From assembly GCF_029278605.1 (NCBI RefSeq), contig NZ_CP119572.1, forward strand, positions 744,001 to 808,000: DNA of 64,000 bases, given 5' to 3'. The position numbers and the translations under genes are program-made. The DNA is from Cupriavidus sp. WKF15 (GTDB lineage Bacteria; Pseudomonadota; Gammaproteobacteria; Burkholderiales; Burkholderiaceae). Shown in pieces: positions 1 through 8,367 of the stretch. Every line of letters begins with the position of its first letter. Positions within the stretch are counted from its first letter, which is position 1. The notes under the pieces are model-generated. The model was not told the origin of the DNA. It worked only from the letters and a program-made list of their open reading frames with translations, and did no database searches.

Positions 1-306
1 GCGCGGTTCACCACCGGCACGGATTACGGCGCCGACCCGTCGCTGGGTCCGCCCGATTTCCACGCCTATGTCGAAGTCTATGTCGGCGACCGCTGGTACA
101 TCGTCGATCCGTCCAGAACCGGCATTCCGATGGGGTTCGTACGGATCGGCACCGGCCGCGACGCCGCCGATGTGTCGTTCGCGACGATCTTTGGCGACGT
201 CACGCCGATCTACGCGCCAATGGTTCATGCCATCGCCATCGACGAACCGGCGCAAGGCTTCGTGATGCCGTACCACACGGAGAAGGCCGTCTCGACTGGC
301 AATTGA
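1..306 (+). CDS. Transglutaminase-like protein, C-terminal part (5' end outside window)
   Basis: An open frame runs from base 1 and ends at TGA 304-306, giving 101 residues of a longer protein. The stretch DFHAYVEVYVGDRWYIVDPS is typical of the C-terminal half of bacterial transglutaminase-like (papain-fold) domains: the His in DFHA and the Asp in VDPS fit the His and Asp of the Cys-His-Asp triad. The Cys would lie upstream, outside the window. The tail after this motif (GFVRIGTGRDAADVSF, then about 45 residues) fits the stand-alone transglutaminase-like proteins often annotated as cysteine proteases. Substrate and cell location cannot be judged from this fragment. No terminator is evident downstream. 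Confidence 0.8.
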   Translation, partial: ARFTTGTDYGADPSLGPPDFHAYVEVYVGDRWYIVDPSRTGIPMGFVRIGTGRDAADVSFATIFGDVTPIYAPMVHAIAIDEPAQGFVMPYHTEKAVSTGN

Positions 307-552
307 TGAACCCGGTGCGCCGCACGGCTGGCGCGCAGCGCGGAGACTGGAAAATCCCTGGCCGGCTTGGCCCGCCAGCTACGCCAAAGCATCGGTCAAG
401 GGCCGCCACAACCGCGCGGCGTCCGGGTTGCATTCGGGGGATCCCTGCCCTATGGTCATATGGCGAATCCGGCGGAATGTGACTTACGGCGGACGTCGGC
501 TTGTCATGATGAGGCAAGGCGGACAGATAGGGGCACTAGCGGGGGGCTCTCC

Positions 553-1257
553 GTGGCAAATACACCCAAGACGAGCATCGGCGCAGGCACGCCAGCCGCG
601 CCGGAAGGCGCAGAGATGCGAGAGCCGGTGCTGGACGTGGTGGACCGTGTATCCGAGATGTGCTTCGGCCTGTTCATGGCGCTCACTTTTGTGGGCGCGG
701 TGGCGAGCGGCACGGGCGGGCCGAACGCCAGCCGCACCATGCTGCATGCCGCCCTGGGTTGCAACCTGGCCTGGGGGCTGGTCGACGCAGTCATGTTCCT
801 GGTGCGCACGCTGGCAGGCCGCGGCCAGAGGCTCGCCCTCGCGCTGGCCGTCAGGAATGCGAAGGACCGTTCGGTGGCAACCGCTCTCATACGTGATGCC
901 TTGCCACGGAAAATGAGGTCGCTGGTGACCGAGACGGAACTGGAAGCCGTGCGGGCGCGGCTCGCCGCCGACCCGACACTGCCGGCCCGTCCCCGCCTGA
1001 ACCTGGGCGACCTGCTGGCGTCCGTGCGGATCTTCTGCATTGTCGTCCTGACCACGTTTCCGGTAGCGCTGCCGTTCGTGCTGGTGGCAGACGTGCGCCA
1101 GGCACTGCTGATCTCGCGCGTGCTGACGCTCGCCATGCTCTTTATCGCCGGATGGGCGCTGGGCCGCTACGCAGGCATTGGCGGGTGGGCCACCGGCCTG
1201 GGCATGATGGCGGGAGGGGCCGCCCTGACTGCAGCTGTCATTGCGCTGGGTGGCTGA
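553..1257 (+). CDS. VIT1/CCC1-like integral membrane protein (putative metal transporter)
   Basis: Predicted 234-residue membrane protein with about five hydrophobic segments: two near residues 35-90 (around MCFGLFMALTFVGAVASG and the LGCNLAWGLVDAVMF region), and three in the last 90 residues. A charged cytoplasmic-looking loop rich in Arg and Glu separates the two groups. This layout resembles VIT1/CCC1 iron/manganese transporters, but the family assignment is by general resemblance only. The start is uncertain. GTG 553 follows GGGGGG by about 7 bases, ATG 616 follows GGAAGG, and the frame is open upstream to 367. The stop abuts the start of the next gene, so it is probably co-transcribed with the exported protein and the Ca2+/H+ antiporter downstream. 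This would suit a role in divalent-cation handling. Confidence 0.55.
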   Translation: MANTPKTSIGAGTPAAPEGAEMREPVLDVVDRVSEMCFGLFMALTFVGAVASGTGGPNASRTMLHAALGCNLAWGLVDAVMFLVRTLAGRGQRLALALAVRNAKDRSVATALIRDALPRKMRSLVTETELEAVRARLAADPTLPARPRLNLGDLLASVRIFCIVVLTTFPVALPFVLVADVRQALLISRVLTLAMLFIAGWALGRYAGIGGWATGLGMMAGGAALTAAVIALGG

Positions 1258-1258
1258 G

Positions 1259-1903
1259 GTGCGTGCCGCGACCTTGCTGCTGGCCCTCACGCTTGCGGCG
1301 GCCGGCGCAAGCGCAGAGGAGCCGCCCCAGCCTGCACCGGATGCTGCCCCAATGCCTGCCAGCATGCCTTGGACGTTTTCGGCAACCGGCTACTGGAATA
1401 TGCCGCGCGAGAGCGGTGACTATCTCAGCGGCATCTTCATTGCTGAAAAATCGCAACTCCACCTCGAGGCAAGAACCAACTACGAGGCGAAGCATTCGCA
1501 GTCGGCATTCATCGGCTGGTCATTCGCGGGGGGCGAAGCCATCCAGTTCAAGGCGACGCCTATCGTCGGATTCGTCTGGGGCTCGACACACGGTGTGATT
1601 GGCGGGCTCGAGGCCAGCGTGGCCATCAGCAAGTTCGACTACTACATCGAAGCCGAATACCTGGATCCGAACGGGGCAGAACCGGGATACCTCTATGCCT
1701 GGAGCGAACTGGGCTACCGCCCCGTCGAATGGCTGAGATTGGGCCTCGTCGCCCAGCGCACGCGGATTTACGGGGGCGACCGCGATCTCCAGCGGGGCGG
1801 CTTTTTCCAGGTCACGGTGCGCAAGGTCACCGCTGGTTTCTACTGGTTCAACCCTGGCTCGCACGAGCAGGTCGCGATCCTGTCGCTGGGTGTCAGCTTC
1901 TAG
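1259..1903 (+). CDS. Exported outer-membrane-like protein, unknown function
   Basis: About 214 residues with a clear Sec signal peptide (RAATLLLALTLAAAGASA, cleavage near ASA-EE). The mature part has alternating aromatic-rich strands and ends in GVSF, a terminal Phe as in many beta-barrel outer-membrane proteins. I infer a small porin-like or barrel protein and recognise no named family. The start is ambiguous: TTG 1241, GTG 1250 and GTG 1259 are in frame. GTG 1259 is preferred because GGGTGG lies 5 bases before it. It sits between the VIT-like gene (stop 1257) and the Ca2+/H+ antiporter (start 1919), and probably belongs to the same transcript. Confidence 0.6.
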   Translation: MRAATLLLALTLAAAGASAEEPPQPAPDAAPMPASMPWTFSATGYWNMPRESGDYLSGIFIAEKSQLHLEARTNYEAKHSQSAFIGWSFAGGEAIQFKATPIVGFVWGSTHGVIGGLEASVAISKFDYYIEAEYLDPNGAEPGYLYAWSELGYRPVEWLRLGLVAQRTRIYGGDRDLQRGGFFQVTVRKVTAGFYWFNPGSHEQVAILSLGVSF

Positions 1904-1918
1904 AGTAAGAGGCAAACC

Positions 1919-2989
1919 ATGTGGATGAACTGGCTTCTTGTCTTTGTCCCGATTGCAATCGCCCTGGAGTTCCTGGCTCCCGACCATCACCTCCTGATAT
2001 TTGCTGCCTCATCACTGGCCATCCTGCCCCTTGCCGGACGAATGAGCCACGCCACAGAGCAACTGGCGGAACGCATGGGCGAAGCTGTTGGCGGACTGCT
2101 CAATGCGACGTTCGGCAATGCGGCGGAACTGATCATCGCGCTGACTGCCTTGCGTGCCGGACTGTATCAGGTAGTAGAAGCGTCCATTGTCGGTTCCATC
2201 ATCGGGAACCTGCTGCTGGTGTTTGGCGCCGCGATGCTCGCCGGGGGCATCCGCTATCCCGAACAGGCCTTCAATCCGCGTGGCGCTCGTTCCCAGGCGA
2301 CCATGCTCATTCTGTCGGCCATCGCGCTGATTCTTCCGGCTGCCTTCGAAGCCGTCGAGGGCAAGTCGGCCGTGCTGGACCCTCTCAGCGTTTCGATCGC
2401 CATCGTCCTCCTTGTCGTCTACGCGCTGTACCTGGTGTTCTCGCTGGTTACGCACCCGGCGCTGTTCCGCAGCGCGCACGAAGCCGAAATGGCCATTCAG
2501 GAAGACACGGAGCACAAGGCACACGCATCCACGGGAGCGGCGCTTGCGATTCTGGCGGCAGCCACCGCGGCCGTTGCGTGGATGAGCGAGATCATGGTGG
2601 GTTCGCTCGCCCCCGTGATGCATGAATACGCGCTCAGCGATATTTTTGTCGGTGCCTTCGTGGTCGCGATCTTGGGCAATGCAGCCGAGCATGCATCGGC
2701 TATTACCGCGGCAATGAAGAATCGCATGGACCTGTCGTTTTCCATTGCGGTCGGCTCGAGCGTCCAGGTGGCGCTGTTCGTCGCGCCGGTGCTGGTGCTG
2801 GCAAGCCATTTCCTCGGTCCGGCGCCGATGGACCTCGCGTTCCGTCCGGCCCTTGTGCTGATTGTCATCCTGTCGGTGCTGGTCACGGCGCAGATGGCTA
2901 GCGATGGGCATGCGGATTGGTTTAAGGGTACGCAGTTGCTGGTTGTATATCTTGCGCTTGGGCTTACCTTCTTCTTTCTGCCGGGATAG
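1919..2989 (+). CDS. Ca2+/H+ antiporter, CaCA (CAX) family
   Basis: A 356-residue inner-membrane protein of about eleven hydrophobic segments, the usual length for bacterial CAX exchangers. The two inverted alpha-repeats that form the ion site are visible: [20 protein letters not shown] near residue 60 and [15 protein letters not shown] near residue 250. The glutamates in GNAAE are the expected ion-coordinating residues. It would export Ca2+ (or another divalent cation) in exchange for protons. ATG 1919 is preceded by AAGAGG, 15 bases after the stop of the exported protein, so an operon is likely. The long palindrome at 3015-3091 follows directly and may end the transcript. Confidence 0.9.
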   Translation: MWMNWLLVFVPIAIALEFLAPDHHLLIFAASSLAILPLAGRMSHATEQLAERMGEAVGGLLNATFGNAAELIIALTALRAGLYQVVEASIVGSIIGNLLLVFGAAMLAGGIRYPEQAFNPRGARSQATMLILSAIALILPAAFEAVEGKSAVLDPLSVSIAIVLLVVYALYLVFSLVTHPALFRSAHEAEMAIQEDTEHKAHASTGAALAILAAATAAVAWMSEIMVGSLAPVMHEYALSDIFVGAFVVAILGNAAEHASAITAAMKNRMDLSFSIAVGSSVQVALFVAPVLVLASHFLGPAPMDLAFRPALVLIVILSVLVTAQMASDGHADWFKGTQLLVVYLALGLTFFFLPG

Positions 2990-3014
2990 GGATGGGGATG
3001 TTTGATGATGAGGG

Positions 3015-3091
3015 GGTTGTCGTGCTTGGCAGGCGCCGCTGTTTCGCCGGCGTAGCCGGCGAAACAGCGGCGCCTGCCAAGCACGACAACC
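3015..3091. repeat. Perfect 37-bp inverted repeat with 3-nt loop
   Basis: Bases 3015-3051 are the exact reverse complement of 3055-3091, with only GTA (3052-3054) between; a G-T pair would extend it by one. The arm contains CGTGCTTGGCAGGCG and GTTTCGCCGGC. It lies between the convergent antiporter and symporter genes, outside both. No T-run follows on either strand, so it is not a standard intrinsic terminator, although so stable a hairpin could stop or protect transcripts from either side. A diverged relative of one arm is at 17122-17168, which suggests an intergenic repeat family. Confidence 0.9.
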
Positions 3092-3144
3092 TTCCGGACC
3101 AGAGACCCCCCCAAAAACCCCCACCCACATTCCACCAAAAAACC

Positions 3145-3181
3145 AAAAAAAAAGCCCGGCTGCCTGATCGGCAGCCGGGCT
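3145..3181 (-). terminator. Intrinsic terminator of the symporter gene
   Basis: On the minus strand, a 12-bp GC-rich stem (3170-3181 pairing with 3153-3164, loop 3165-3169) is followed by an uninterrupted U-run (nine A on the + strand, 3145-3153). It starts about 30 bases past the symporter stop at 3212. Confidence 0.9.
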
Positions 3182-3211
3182 CCGGCGCGTGCCCTATCGA
3201 AACAGGGCGGC

Positions 3212-4522
3212 TTACTTGCCCGCCAGCACCTGGGCGGATGCCAGGGCAGGGGCGCTGTCCGCGACGGGTTCATCCTCGTCGGACGGCACGGGCGCGCCGA
3301 TGGCGCCTTCGCTTTTGGCGACGACAGCCGTGGCAATCGCATTGCCCAGCACATTGGTCACGGTGCGACCCATGTCCAGTACGTGGTCGATGCCGAGCAC
3401 CAGCAGGATGCCGGCTTCCGGCAGGCCGAACATCGGCAGCACGGCGGCCACCACCACCAGCGAGGCGCGCGGCACGCCGGCGATGCCCTTGCTGGTGACC
3501 AGCAGCACCAGCAGCATGGTGATCTGCTGGGTCAGCGACAGCTGGATGCCATACACCTGGGCCACGAACAGCGCCGCGAACGAGGTGTACATGATCGAGC
3601 CGTCCAGGTTGAACGAGTAGCCCAGCGGCAGCACGAAGTTGGTGATGCGCTCCTTGACGCCGAAATGCGTCAGCTGGTCGATGACCTTCGGGTAGGCCGA
3701 TTCGCTGCTGGCCGTGGCGAAGCCGATCATCAGCGGCGCGCGCATCAGCCTGAGCAGGCGGAACACGTCGCGGCCCAGGAAGTAGTAGCCGCCCGCGATC
3801 AGCGCTACCCACAGCAGCGCCAGCGCCAGGTACAGGCTGCCCAGCAGCTTGGCGTAGACCACCAGCACGCCCAGGCCCTGCGCGGTGATGACGGCCGAGA
3901 TGGCGCCGAACACGCCCACCGGCGCGAACGCCATCACGTAGTTGGTCACCTTCAGCATGACGTGGCCGAGGCCCTCGATGCCTTGCAGCACCGGCTTGCC
4001 CACGCCGTCCTTGACGGTGCCCAGCGCAAAGCCGAAGAACAGCGAGAACACCACGATCTGCAGGATCTCGTTGGTGGCCATGGCTTCGACGAAGCTCTTC
4101 GGGAACATGTGCGCGACAAAGTCACGCAGGTTCAGCGCGCCGGTCTTGAGGGTGGACGCGGCATCGGCCGCCGGCAGCGGCAGGTTCATGCCGTGGCCGG
4201 GAGTCAGCAGGTTGGCCATCAGCAGGCCGAGCAGCAGCGAGGTGATCGACGCGCCGATAAACCAGCCCATCGCCTTCATGCCGATGCGGCCGACGGCGCG
4301 GCCGTCGCCCATGCTGGCGATGCCGGCCACGAGCGTGGCAAATACCAGCGGTCCGATGATCATCTTGATCATCCGCAGGAACACGTCAGTGAGGATGGAC
4401 AGGTGGTCCGCGATGGATTTGGCGGTGGCGGCGTCCGGCGACAGATTGTGCGCGGCGGTGCCGACCAGCACGCCAAGCAGCATCGCAATGAAGATCAGGG
4501 TGGGCAGTCGGTTCAGTTTCAT
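3212..4522 (-). CDS. Dicarboxylate/amino-acid:cation symporter (DAACS family)
   Basis: A 436-residue inner-membrane carrier of the GltP/DctA family that takes up C4-dicarboxylates or acidic amino acids with H+ or Na+. Diagnostic parts are visible: the first hairpin region with the serine motif ATASSESAYPKVI (around residue 270), the substrate/cation motif GYSFNLDGSIMYTSFAALF (around 295), and SKGIAGVPRAS with VLGIDHVLDMGRTVTNVLGN in the last helices. NLDGS instead of the NMDGT of glutamate carriers makes the substrate uncertain. The start codon has no good Shine-Dalgarno; a separate tiny ORF with a perfect one lies 136 bases upstream. An intrinsic terminator follows. Confidence 0.9.
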   Translation of the reverse strand: MKLNRLPTLIFIAMLLGVLVGTAAHNLSPDAATAKSIADHLSILTDVFLRMIKMIIGPLVFATLVAGIASMGDGRAVGRIGMKAMGWFIGASITSLLLGLLMANLLTPGHGMNLPLPAADAASTLKTGALNLRDFVAHMFPKSFVEAMATNEILQIVVFSLFFGFALGTVKDGVGKPVLQGIEGLGHVMLKVTNYVMAFAPVGVFGAISAVITAQGLGVLVVYAKLLGSLYLALALLWVALIAGGYYFLGRDVFRLLRLMRAPLMIGFATASSESAYPKVIDQLTHFGVKERITNFVLPLGYSFNLDGSIMYTSFAALFVAQVYGIQLSLTQQITMLLVLLVTSKGIAGVPRASLVVVAAVLPMFGLPEAGILLVLGIDHVLDMGRTVTNVLGNAIATAVVAKSEGAIGAPVPSDEDEPVADSAPALASAQVLAGK

Positions 4523-4658
4523 CGTGGGTCAGGCCGTGCGTCCGGTGCCTCGCCCGCGGACGGGGAAGGAGCCGGACGGCTGTATTGCGGGATCGGCCGG
4601 GCCGGAACGCTGTGCCGCCGGCAAGGGCGGTGCGTCGCGCCGGCGCGGGCCGGGGACG

Positions 4659-4727
4659 TTAGCGGGGCAACAGGCGCCGCATTCGCGCCTGGGCGGCGCG
4701 GGCAGATTGATTGGCGGGTTCCGTCAT
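4659..4727 (-). CDS. Possible 22-residue leader peptide with strong RBS
   Basis: A short ORF (ATG at 4727, stop at 4659-4661) begins 5-6 bases after AAGGAGGA, the best Shine-Dalgarno in this neighbourhood. The peptide is Arg- and Ala-rich and begins MTEPANQSARAAQ. It ends 136 bases before the symporter ATG, which itself has no good ribosome site. A leader or upstream ORF that tunes symporter expression is an inference. It could also be a chance ORF, but the ribosome site is hard to explain otherwise. It has no detectable domain. Confidence 0.35.
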   Translation of the reverse strand: MTEPANQSARAAQARMRRLLPR

Positions 4728-4926
4728 ATGTCTCCTCCTTGGTTTTTGGCGTTGGCCGGCACGTCGCGGGGACGGCCTGGCCTGCCTGTTGGCCCTGTCG
4801 GCGGCGCCATACATTGCACGAGACGTGCCAGGGCCGCATGCCTCGCAGTGCACGCTAAGCCGCTGAAAACAAAGGAGAAAAAATGTGATGCCGGCGCCAG
4901 TGTTCGGCCGTCCGGATGTTGGGTGC

Positions 4927-4956
4927 GGCAATCGTTCGGATTTCCGAACGATTGCC
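4927..4956. promoter_or_regulatory. 14-bp-arm palindrome, possible operator
   Basis: GGCAATCGTTCGGA, then TT, then its exact reverse complement (4943-4956). It lies 40 bases past the stop of the GGDEF/EAL gene and about 200 bases upstream of the short leader ORF. No U-run follows on the minus strand. The compact core CGTTCGGA-TT-TCCGAACG looks more like a dimeric regulator site than a terminator, but a factor-assisted terminator for the gene ending at 4996 cannot be excluded. Confidence 0.5.
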
Positions 4957-4995
4957 GTGGCATGCCGCGCGAGCGGGAGCCCGCGCTATGGACGT

Positions 4996-7900
4996 TCAGT
5001 CACTTGCCGGTGCCAGGTTCTCGCACTCGGCAAGGTAGGCATCGAGCGGAACCGGCCGCCCGATGGCATAGCCCTGGGCGTAGTCCACGCCGATCGCGCG
5101 CAGCGCGTTCAGCGTGCGCTCGTCCTCCACCCATTCGGCCACGGTCCGCACGCCGAGCCGGTGGCCGATATCGTTGATCGAGCTGACGATCTCGCGGTCG
5201 ACCACGTTGTCGGCCAGGTTGCGGATAAAGCTGCCGTCGATCTTGAGGTAGTCCACCGGGAACTGCTTGAGATACGCGAATGACGACAGCCCGGAGCCGA
5301 AATCATCGAGCGCCACCGTGCAGCCGGCGCGCCGCATTTCCGTTACCACGCGGTTGGCGGCGGCCATGTTGTTGATCAGCGCGGTTTCCGTGATCTCGAG
5401 CCGGATACGGCTGGCGGGCAGGGCCGATCGCTCCAGCTCGGCATGCAGGAAGGGCAGCAGGAAGGGTTCGTCGAGCGAGTTGGCCGACAGGTTGACCGAC
5501 ACCGACAGGCCCGGCACGGCGCGCAGGCGCTCGCCGTACTCCCGCAGCACATGGCGGATGACCCAGCGGTCGACGTGCCCCATCAGGTCATAGCGCTCCG
5601 CGGCCGGAATGAAGGCGCCGGGCATGATCATCTCGCCGTGCTCGTCGACCATGCGCACCAGGATCTCGATATGGCGTTCCTCGCGGCCGTCGCCGGGCTG
5701 GTGCTGCAGCGCGCGGATCTCCTGCGCGAACAGCCGGAAGTGATTGCCTTCCAGCGCCGAGTGGATGCCCGCGGCCACCTCGAGTTCACGATGGTGGCGC
5801 CGCGCGTCGCTCTCGTCGCGGCGATACACCGACACGCGGCTGCGCCCGGCCGCCTTGGCGGCATAGCAGGCCACGTCGGCGCGGCTCATCAGTTCGCCGA
5901 CCGGCGGCACGTCCTGGTCGATGGCGGCAATGCCGATGCTGGCGCCCACGTCGTACACGCGGCCGTCCCACGGGAAGCGCCGGCTGCGGATGGCGTCGAT
6001 CACGCCCTGGCCGATGGCCTCGGCCTGGTCGACCGTGCAGTCCTTGAGCAGCAGCCCGAACTCGTCGCCGCCGAGCCGCGCCAGCAGGTCGTCGGGGCGC
6101 ACATGGTTGCGGATCAGGTAGCCCAGCTCGCGCAGCAGGATGTCGCCGGCGGCGTGCCCGGCGGTGTCGTTGACGATCTTGAAGCGGTCCAGGTCGATGA
6201 AGCACAGCGCGGCGTGGTGGCCCTGCGTGCGCGCGGCCTCGCAGGCCTCGCGCAGCCGCTTTTCGAACCAGGTGCGGTTGGGCAGCCCGGTGAGCGCGTC
6301 GTGCATGGCCGAATGGGCCAGCTCGCGCTGCATCGCACGGGCCGTGGTGATGTCCTGGAACACCAGCACCGCGCCCAGCACATCGCCGGCCGCGGTGAGT
6401 ACCGGGGCGGCGGAATCCTGCACGTCGTGGCGCTCGCCGGTCAGGCTCTGCAGCACCGCGCCCTCCTGCAGGTAAGCGGGCGTGAGCGTCTGCAGGCAGG
6501 CTTCGACCGGGCTGGGGATGGGCAGCCCGGTGAGTTCGTCGACGATGCGGAACACGCGTTCGAGCGGCAGGCCGCTCGCGCTGGCCATGGTCCAGCCCGT
6601 GAGTTGCTCGGCAATCGGGTTCATGAAGGTCACGCGCATGCCGGCGTCGGTGCAGATCACGGCGTCGCCGATGGACTGCAGCGTGATGTGCAGGCGTTCC
6701 TTCTCCTCGAACAGCGCCTCGGTCAGGCGGCGCTGCTCGGTGATGTCCCAGTTCGTGCCCACCAGCGCAAGCGCGGCGCCGTCGCCGTTGCGCGTGACAT
6801 TGGCCATCGCGCGCACGTGGCGTACCTGGCCATCGGGCCAGACGATGCGGTATTCCGTGTCGAACGCCTTCTCGCCGCGGATGGCCTTGCGCATCTCGCC
6901 GTTCACGCGGGCCACGTCGTCGCGGTGGAGCATGGCGATCCACTGCGCGATCACCGGCGCGCCGTGCGCGGCATCGGTGCCGTGCAGCGCGTGCATGCGG
7001 GCATCCCAGGTAATGCCGGAACTGGTGAAATCCCATTCCCAGATGCCCACGCCACCGGCTTCCACCGCGAGCTGGGTGCGGCGCGACAGCTGCTCGAGCT
7101 GCTCCTGGGCGAGCTTGCGCGTGTGGATATCCTCGATCTGCGCGATGAAGTGCAGTGGGCTGCGGCTGTGCTGGTCGCGCACCAGGGACACCGCCAGCAA
7201 GGCCCAGCGGTACTCGCCGGCCTGGTGCAGGAAGCGCTTTTCCATGCGGTAGGACTCGATCTCGCCGTCCAGCAGCCGTTGCATCTGGCGCAGGTCGGCA
7301 TCGAGGTCATCGGGGTGGGTGATGTCCTGGAAGCGCTGCTGGTACAGCTGTGCGGGGCTGTAGCCGAGCAGGTCCGTCAGCGCGCGGTTCACGGTCTGCC
7401 AGCGGCCGTCCAGCCCGGTCAGCGCCATGCCGATGGCCGAATGTTCCATGGCCAGGCGAAAGCGCTGGTCGCTGCTGTGCAGGCTGGCGCGGCCATGGCG
7501 GTTCTGGTCCGCCAGGTAGGCGATGCAGACCGGGAACACCATGATCAGGGCGGCCGACAGCGGCACCGACTGCTGCACCCCTGCCGCCACGGCGGCCAGT
7601 TCCATGGTCAGCGTGGCCAGCAGCGTCAGCAGCGCCGTGCCGAACGGGTTGGCGAACATGGCCGCCAGCACCAGTGGCAGCGACATGGCGACGAACGGAT
7701 CATGGCCTTGCCACAGCGCGAGCGCGCCGATGGCCAGGCACAGGGCGAGCAGGCCGGCCTGCGGCAACAGCATGCGGCGCGCAAAGGTTGCGCGTGCGCG
7801 TGTGGCGTTGATGGTCAGCGCCAGCGGCAGCAGCACCACCATGCCAAGTGCGCCCGCCTGCCACCAGGCCCACCAGAGGCTTGCAAAGCGTGTGCCGGCC

Positions 7901-8367
7901 ACCCAGGTCAGCGCCGCCGCGCCGGCCGTGGCGCCCAGCGCCGGCCCCAGCATGCAGGCCACGCCGAGCGTGAACGCGAAATTGCCGAGCGGGCCCAGGC
8001 GCTCCGCGCTGGCATGGGCGGAGACAAAGCGCAGCAGCCGTGCCGTCCATGCGACCTCGAACAGGTTCGCGGCGGCCAGCAGTACGGCCGCGTCCGGGCC
8101 GTCCAGGAACAGGCAGTTGGCGGCCAGGTTGGCGCAGAACATGCTGGCAAGCAGCCACGGCGCCTCGGCGCGCGGCCGATGCAGCAGCAGGCACAGGCAA
8201 AAGGCGTTGGGCAACCACAGCGTGGCCACGCTGCCGGGCAGGCGCGCCAGCCAGATGCCGAACGCGGCCAGGGCGAAATAGCCCATGCCGCAGATCAGCA
8301 TGGGCAGCCAGCGGCGCAGCGGTGCGCCAACGGAGGGAGCGGCCGTATCGACCGTATCGGGCGTCAT
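4996..8367 (-). CDS. Membrane-anchored GGDEF-EAL protein with MASE1 and PAS sensors
   Basis: About 1123 residues. Order: MASE1 membrane sensor with about eight helices (roughly 15-300), three PAS domains (roughly 315-440, 450-580, 595-715), GGDEF (about 725-880) and EAL (about 890-1115). The cyclase active site is canonical (LARLGGDEF) with an inhibitory I-site RPDD five residues before it. The phosphodiesterase domain keeps ALDDFGSG, VDYLKIDG and the ETE motif, but the signature EAL reads EIL (codons at 5659-5667), a conservative change often tolerated. It is expected to make and/or break cyclic di-GMP in response to signals sensed by MASE1/PAS. ATG 8367 is chosen because MASE1 starts soon after; the frame is open to 8499. 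It is monocistronic, with no partner gene beside it. Confidence 0.93.
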   Translation of the reverse strand: MTPDTVDTAAPSVGAPLRRWLPMLICGMGYFALAAFGIWLARLPGSVATLWLPNAFCLCLLLHRPRAEAPWLLASMFCANLAANCLFLDGPDAAVLLAAANLFEVAWTARLLRFVSAHASAERLGPLGNFAFTLGVACMLGPALGATAGAAALTWVAGTRFASLWWAWWQAGALGMVVLLPLALTINATRARATFARRMLLPQAGLLALCLAIGALALWQGHDPFVAMSLPLVLAAMFANPFGTALLTLLATLTMELAAVAAGVQQSVPLSAALIMVFPVCIAYLADQNRHGRASLHSSDQRFRLAMEHSAIGMALTGLDGRWQTVNRALTDLLGYSPAQLYQQRFQDITHPDDLDADLRQMQRLLDGEIESYRMEKRFLHQAGEYRWALLAVSLVRDQHSRSPLHFIAQIEDIHTRKLAQEQLEQLSRRTQLAVEAGGVGIWEWDFTSSGITWDARMHALHGTDAAHGAPVIAQWIAMLHRDDVARVNGEMRKAIRGEKAFDTEYRIVWPDGQVRHVRAMANVTRNGDGAALALVGTNWDITEQRRLTEALFEEKERLHITLQSIGDAVICTDAGMRVTFMNPIAEQLTGWTMASASGLPLERVFRIVDELTGLPIPSPVEACLQTLTPAYLQEGAVLQSLTGERHDVQDSAAPVLTAAGDVLGAVLVFQDITTARAMQRELAHSAMHDALTGLPNRTWFEKRLREACEAARTQGHHAALCFIDLDRFKIVNDTAGHAAGDILLRELGYLIRNHVRPDDLLARLGGDEFGLLLKDCTVDQAEAIGQGVIDAIRSRRFPWDGRVYDVGASIGIAAIDQDVPPVGELMSRADVACYAAKAAGRSRVSVYRRDESDARRHHRELEVAAGIHSALEGNHFRLFAQEIRALQHQPGDGREERHIEILVRMVDEHGEMIMPGAFIPAAERYDLMGHVDRWVIRHVLREYGERLRAVPGLSVSVNLSANSLDEPFLLPFLHAELERSALPASRIRLEITETALINNMAAANRVVTEMRRAGCTVALDDFGSGLSSFAYLKQFPVDYLKIDGSFIRNLADNVVDREIVSSINDIGHRLGVRTVAEWVEDERTLNALRAIGVDYAQGYAIGRPVPLDAYLAECENLAPASD

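Larger units (their letters stand above)
4523..4995. other. Intergenic region upstream of the symporter
   Basis: This 473-bp gap between the symporter start and the end of the GGDEF/EAL gene holds two notable things, listed separately: a 22-codon ORF with a perfect ribosome-binding site (4659-4727, minus) and a 14-bp-arm palindrome (4927-4956). Longer open frames here have poor starts and no family signature and were not called. A symporter promoter is expected here, but no convincing -35/-10 pair was picked out by eye. Confidence 0.6.

Noticed and set aside
3017..3089. Palindrome considered as the terminator of the antiporter gene
   Set aside because: No T-run follows on the + strand, and 37-bp perfect arms greatly exceed normal terminator stems. 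Kept as a repeat instead.
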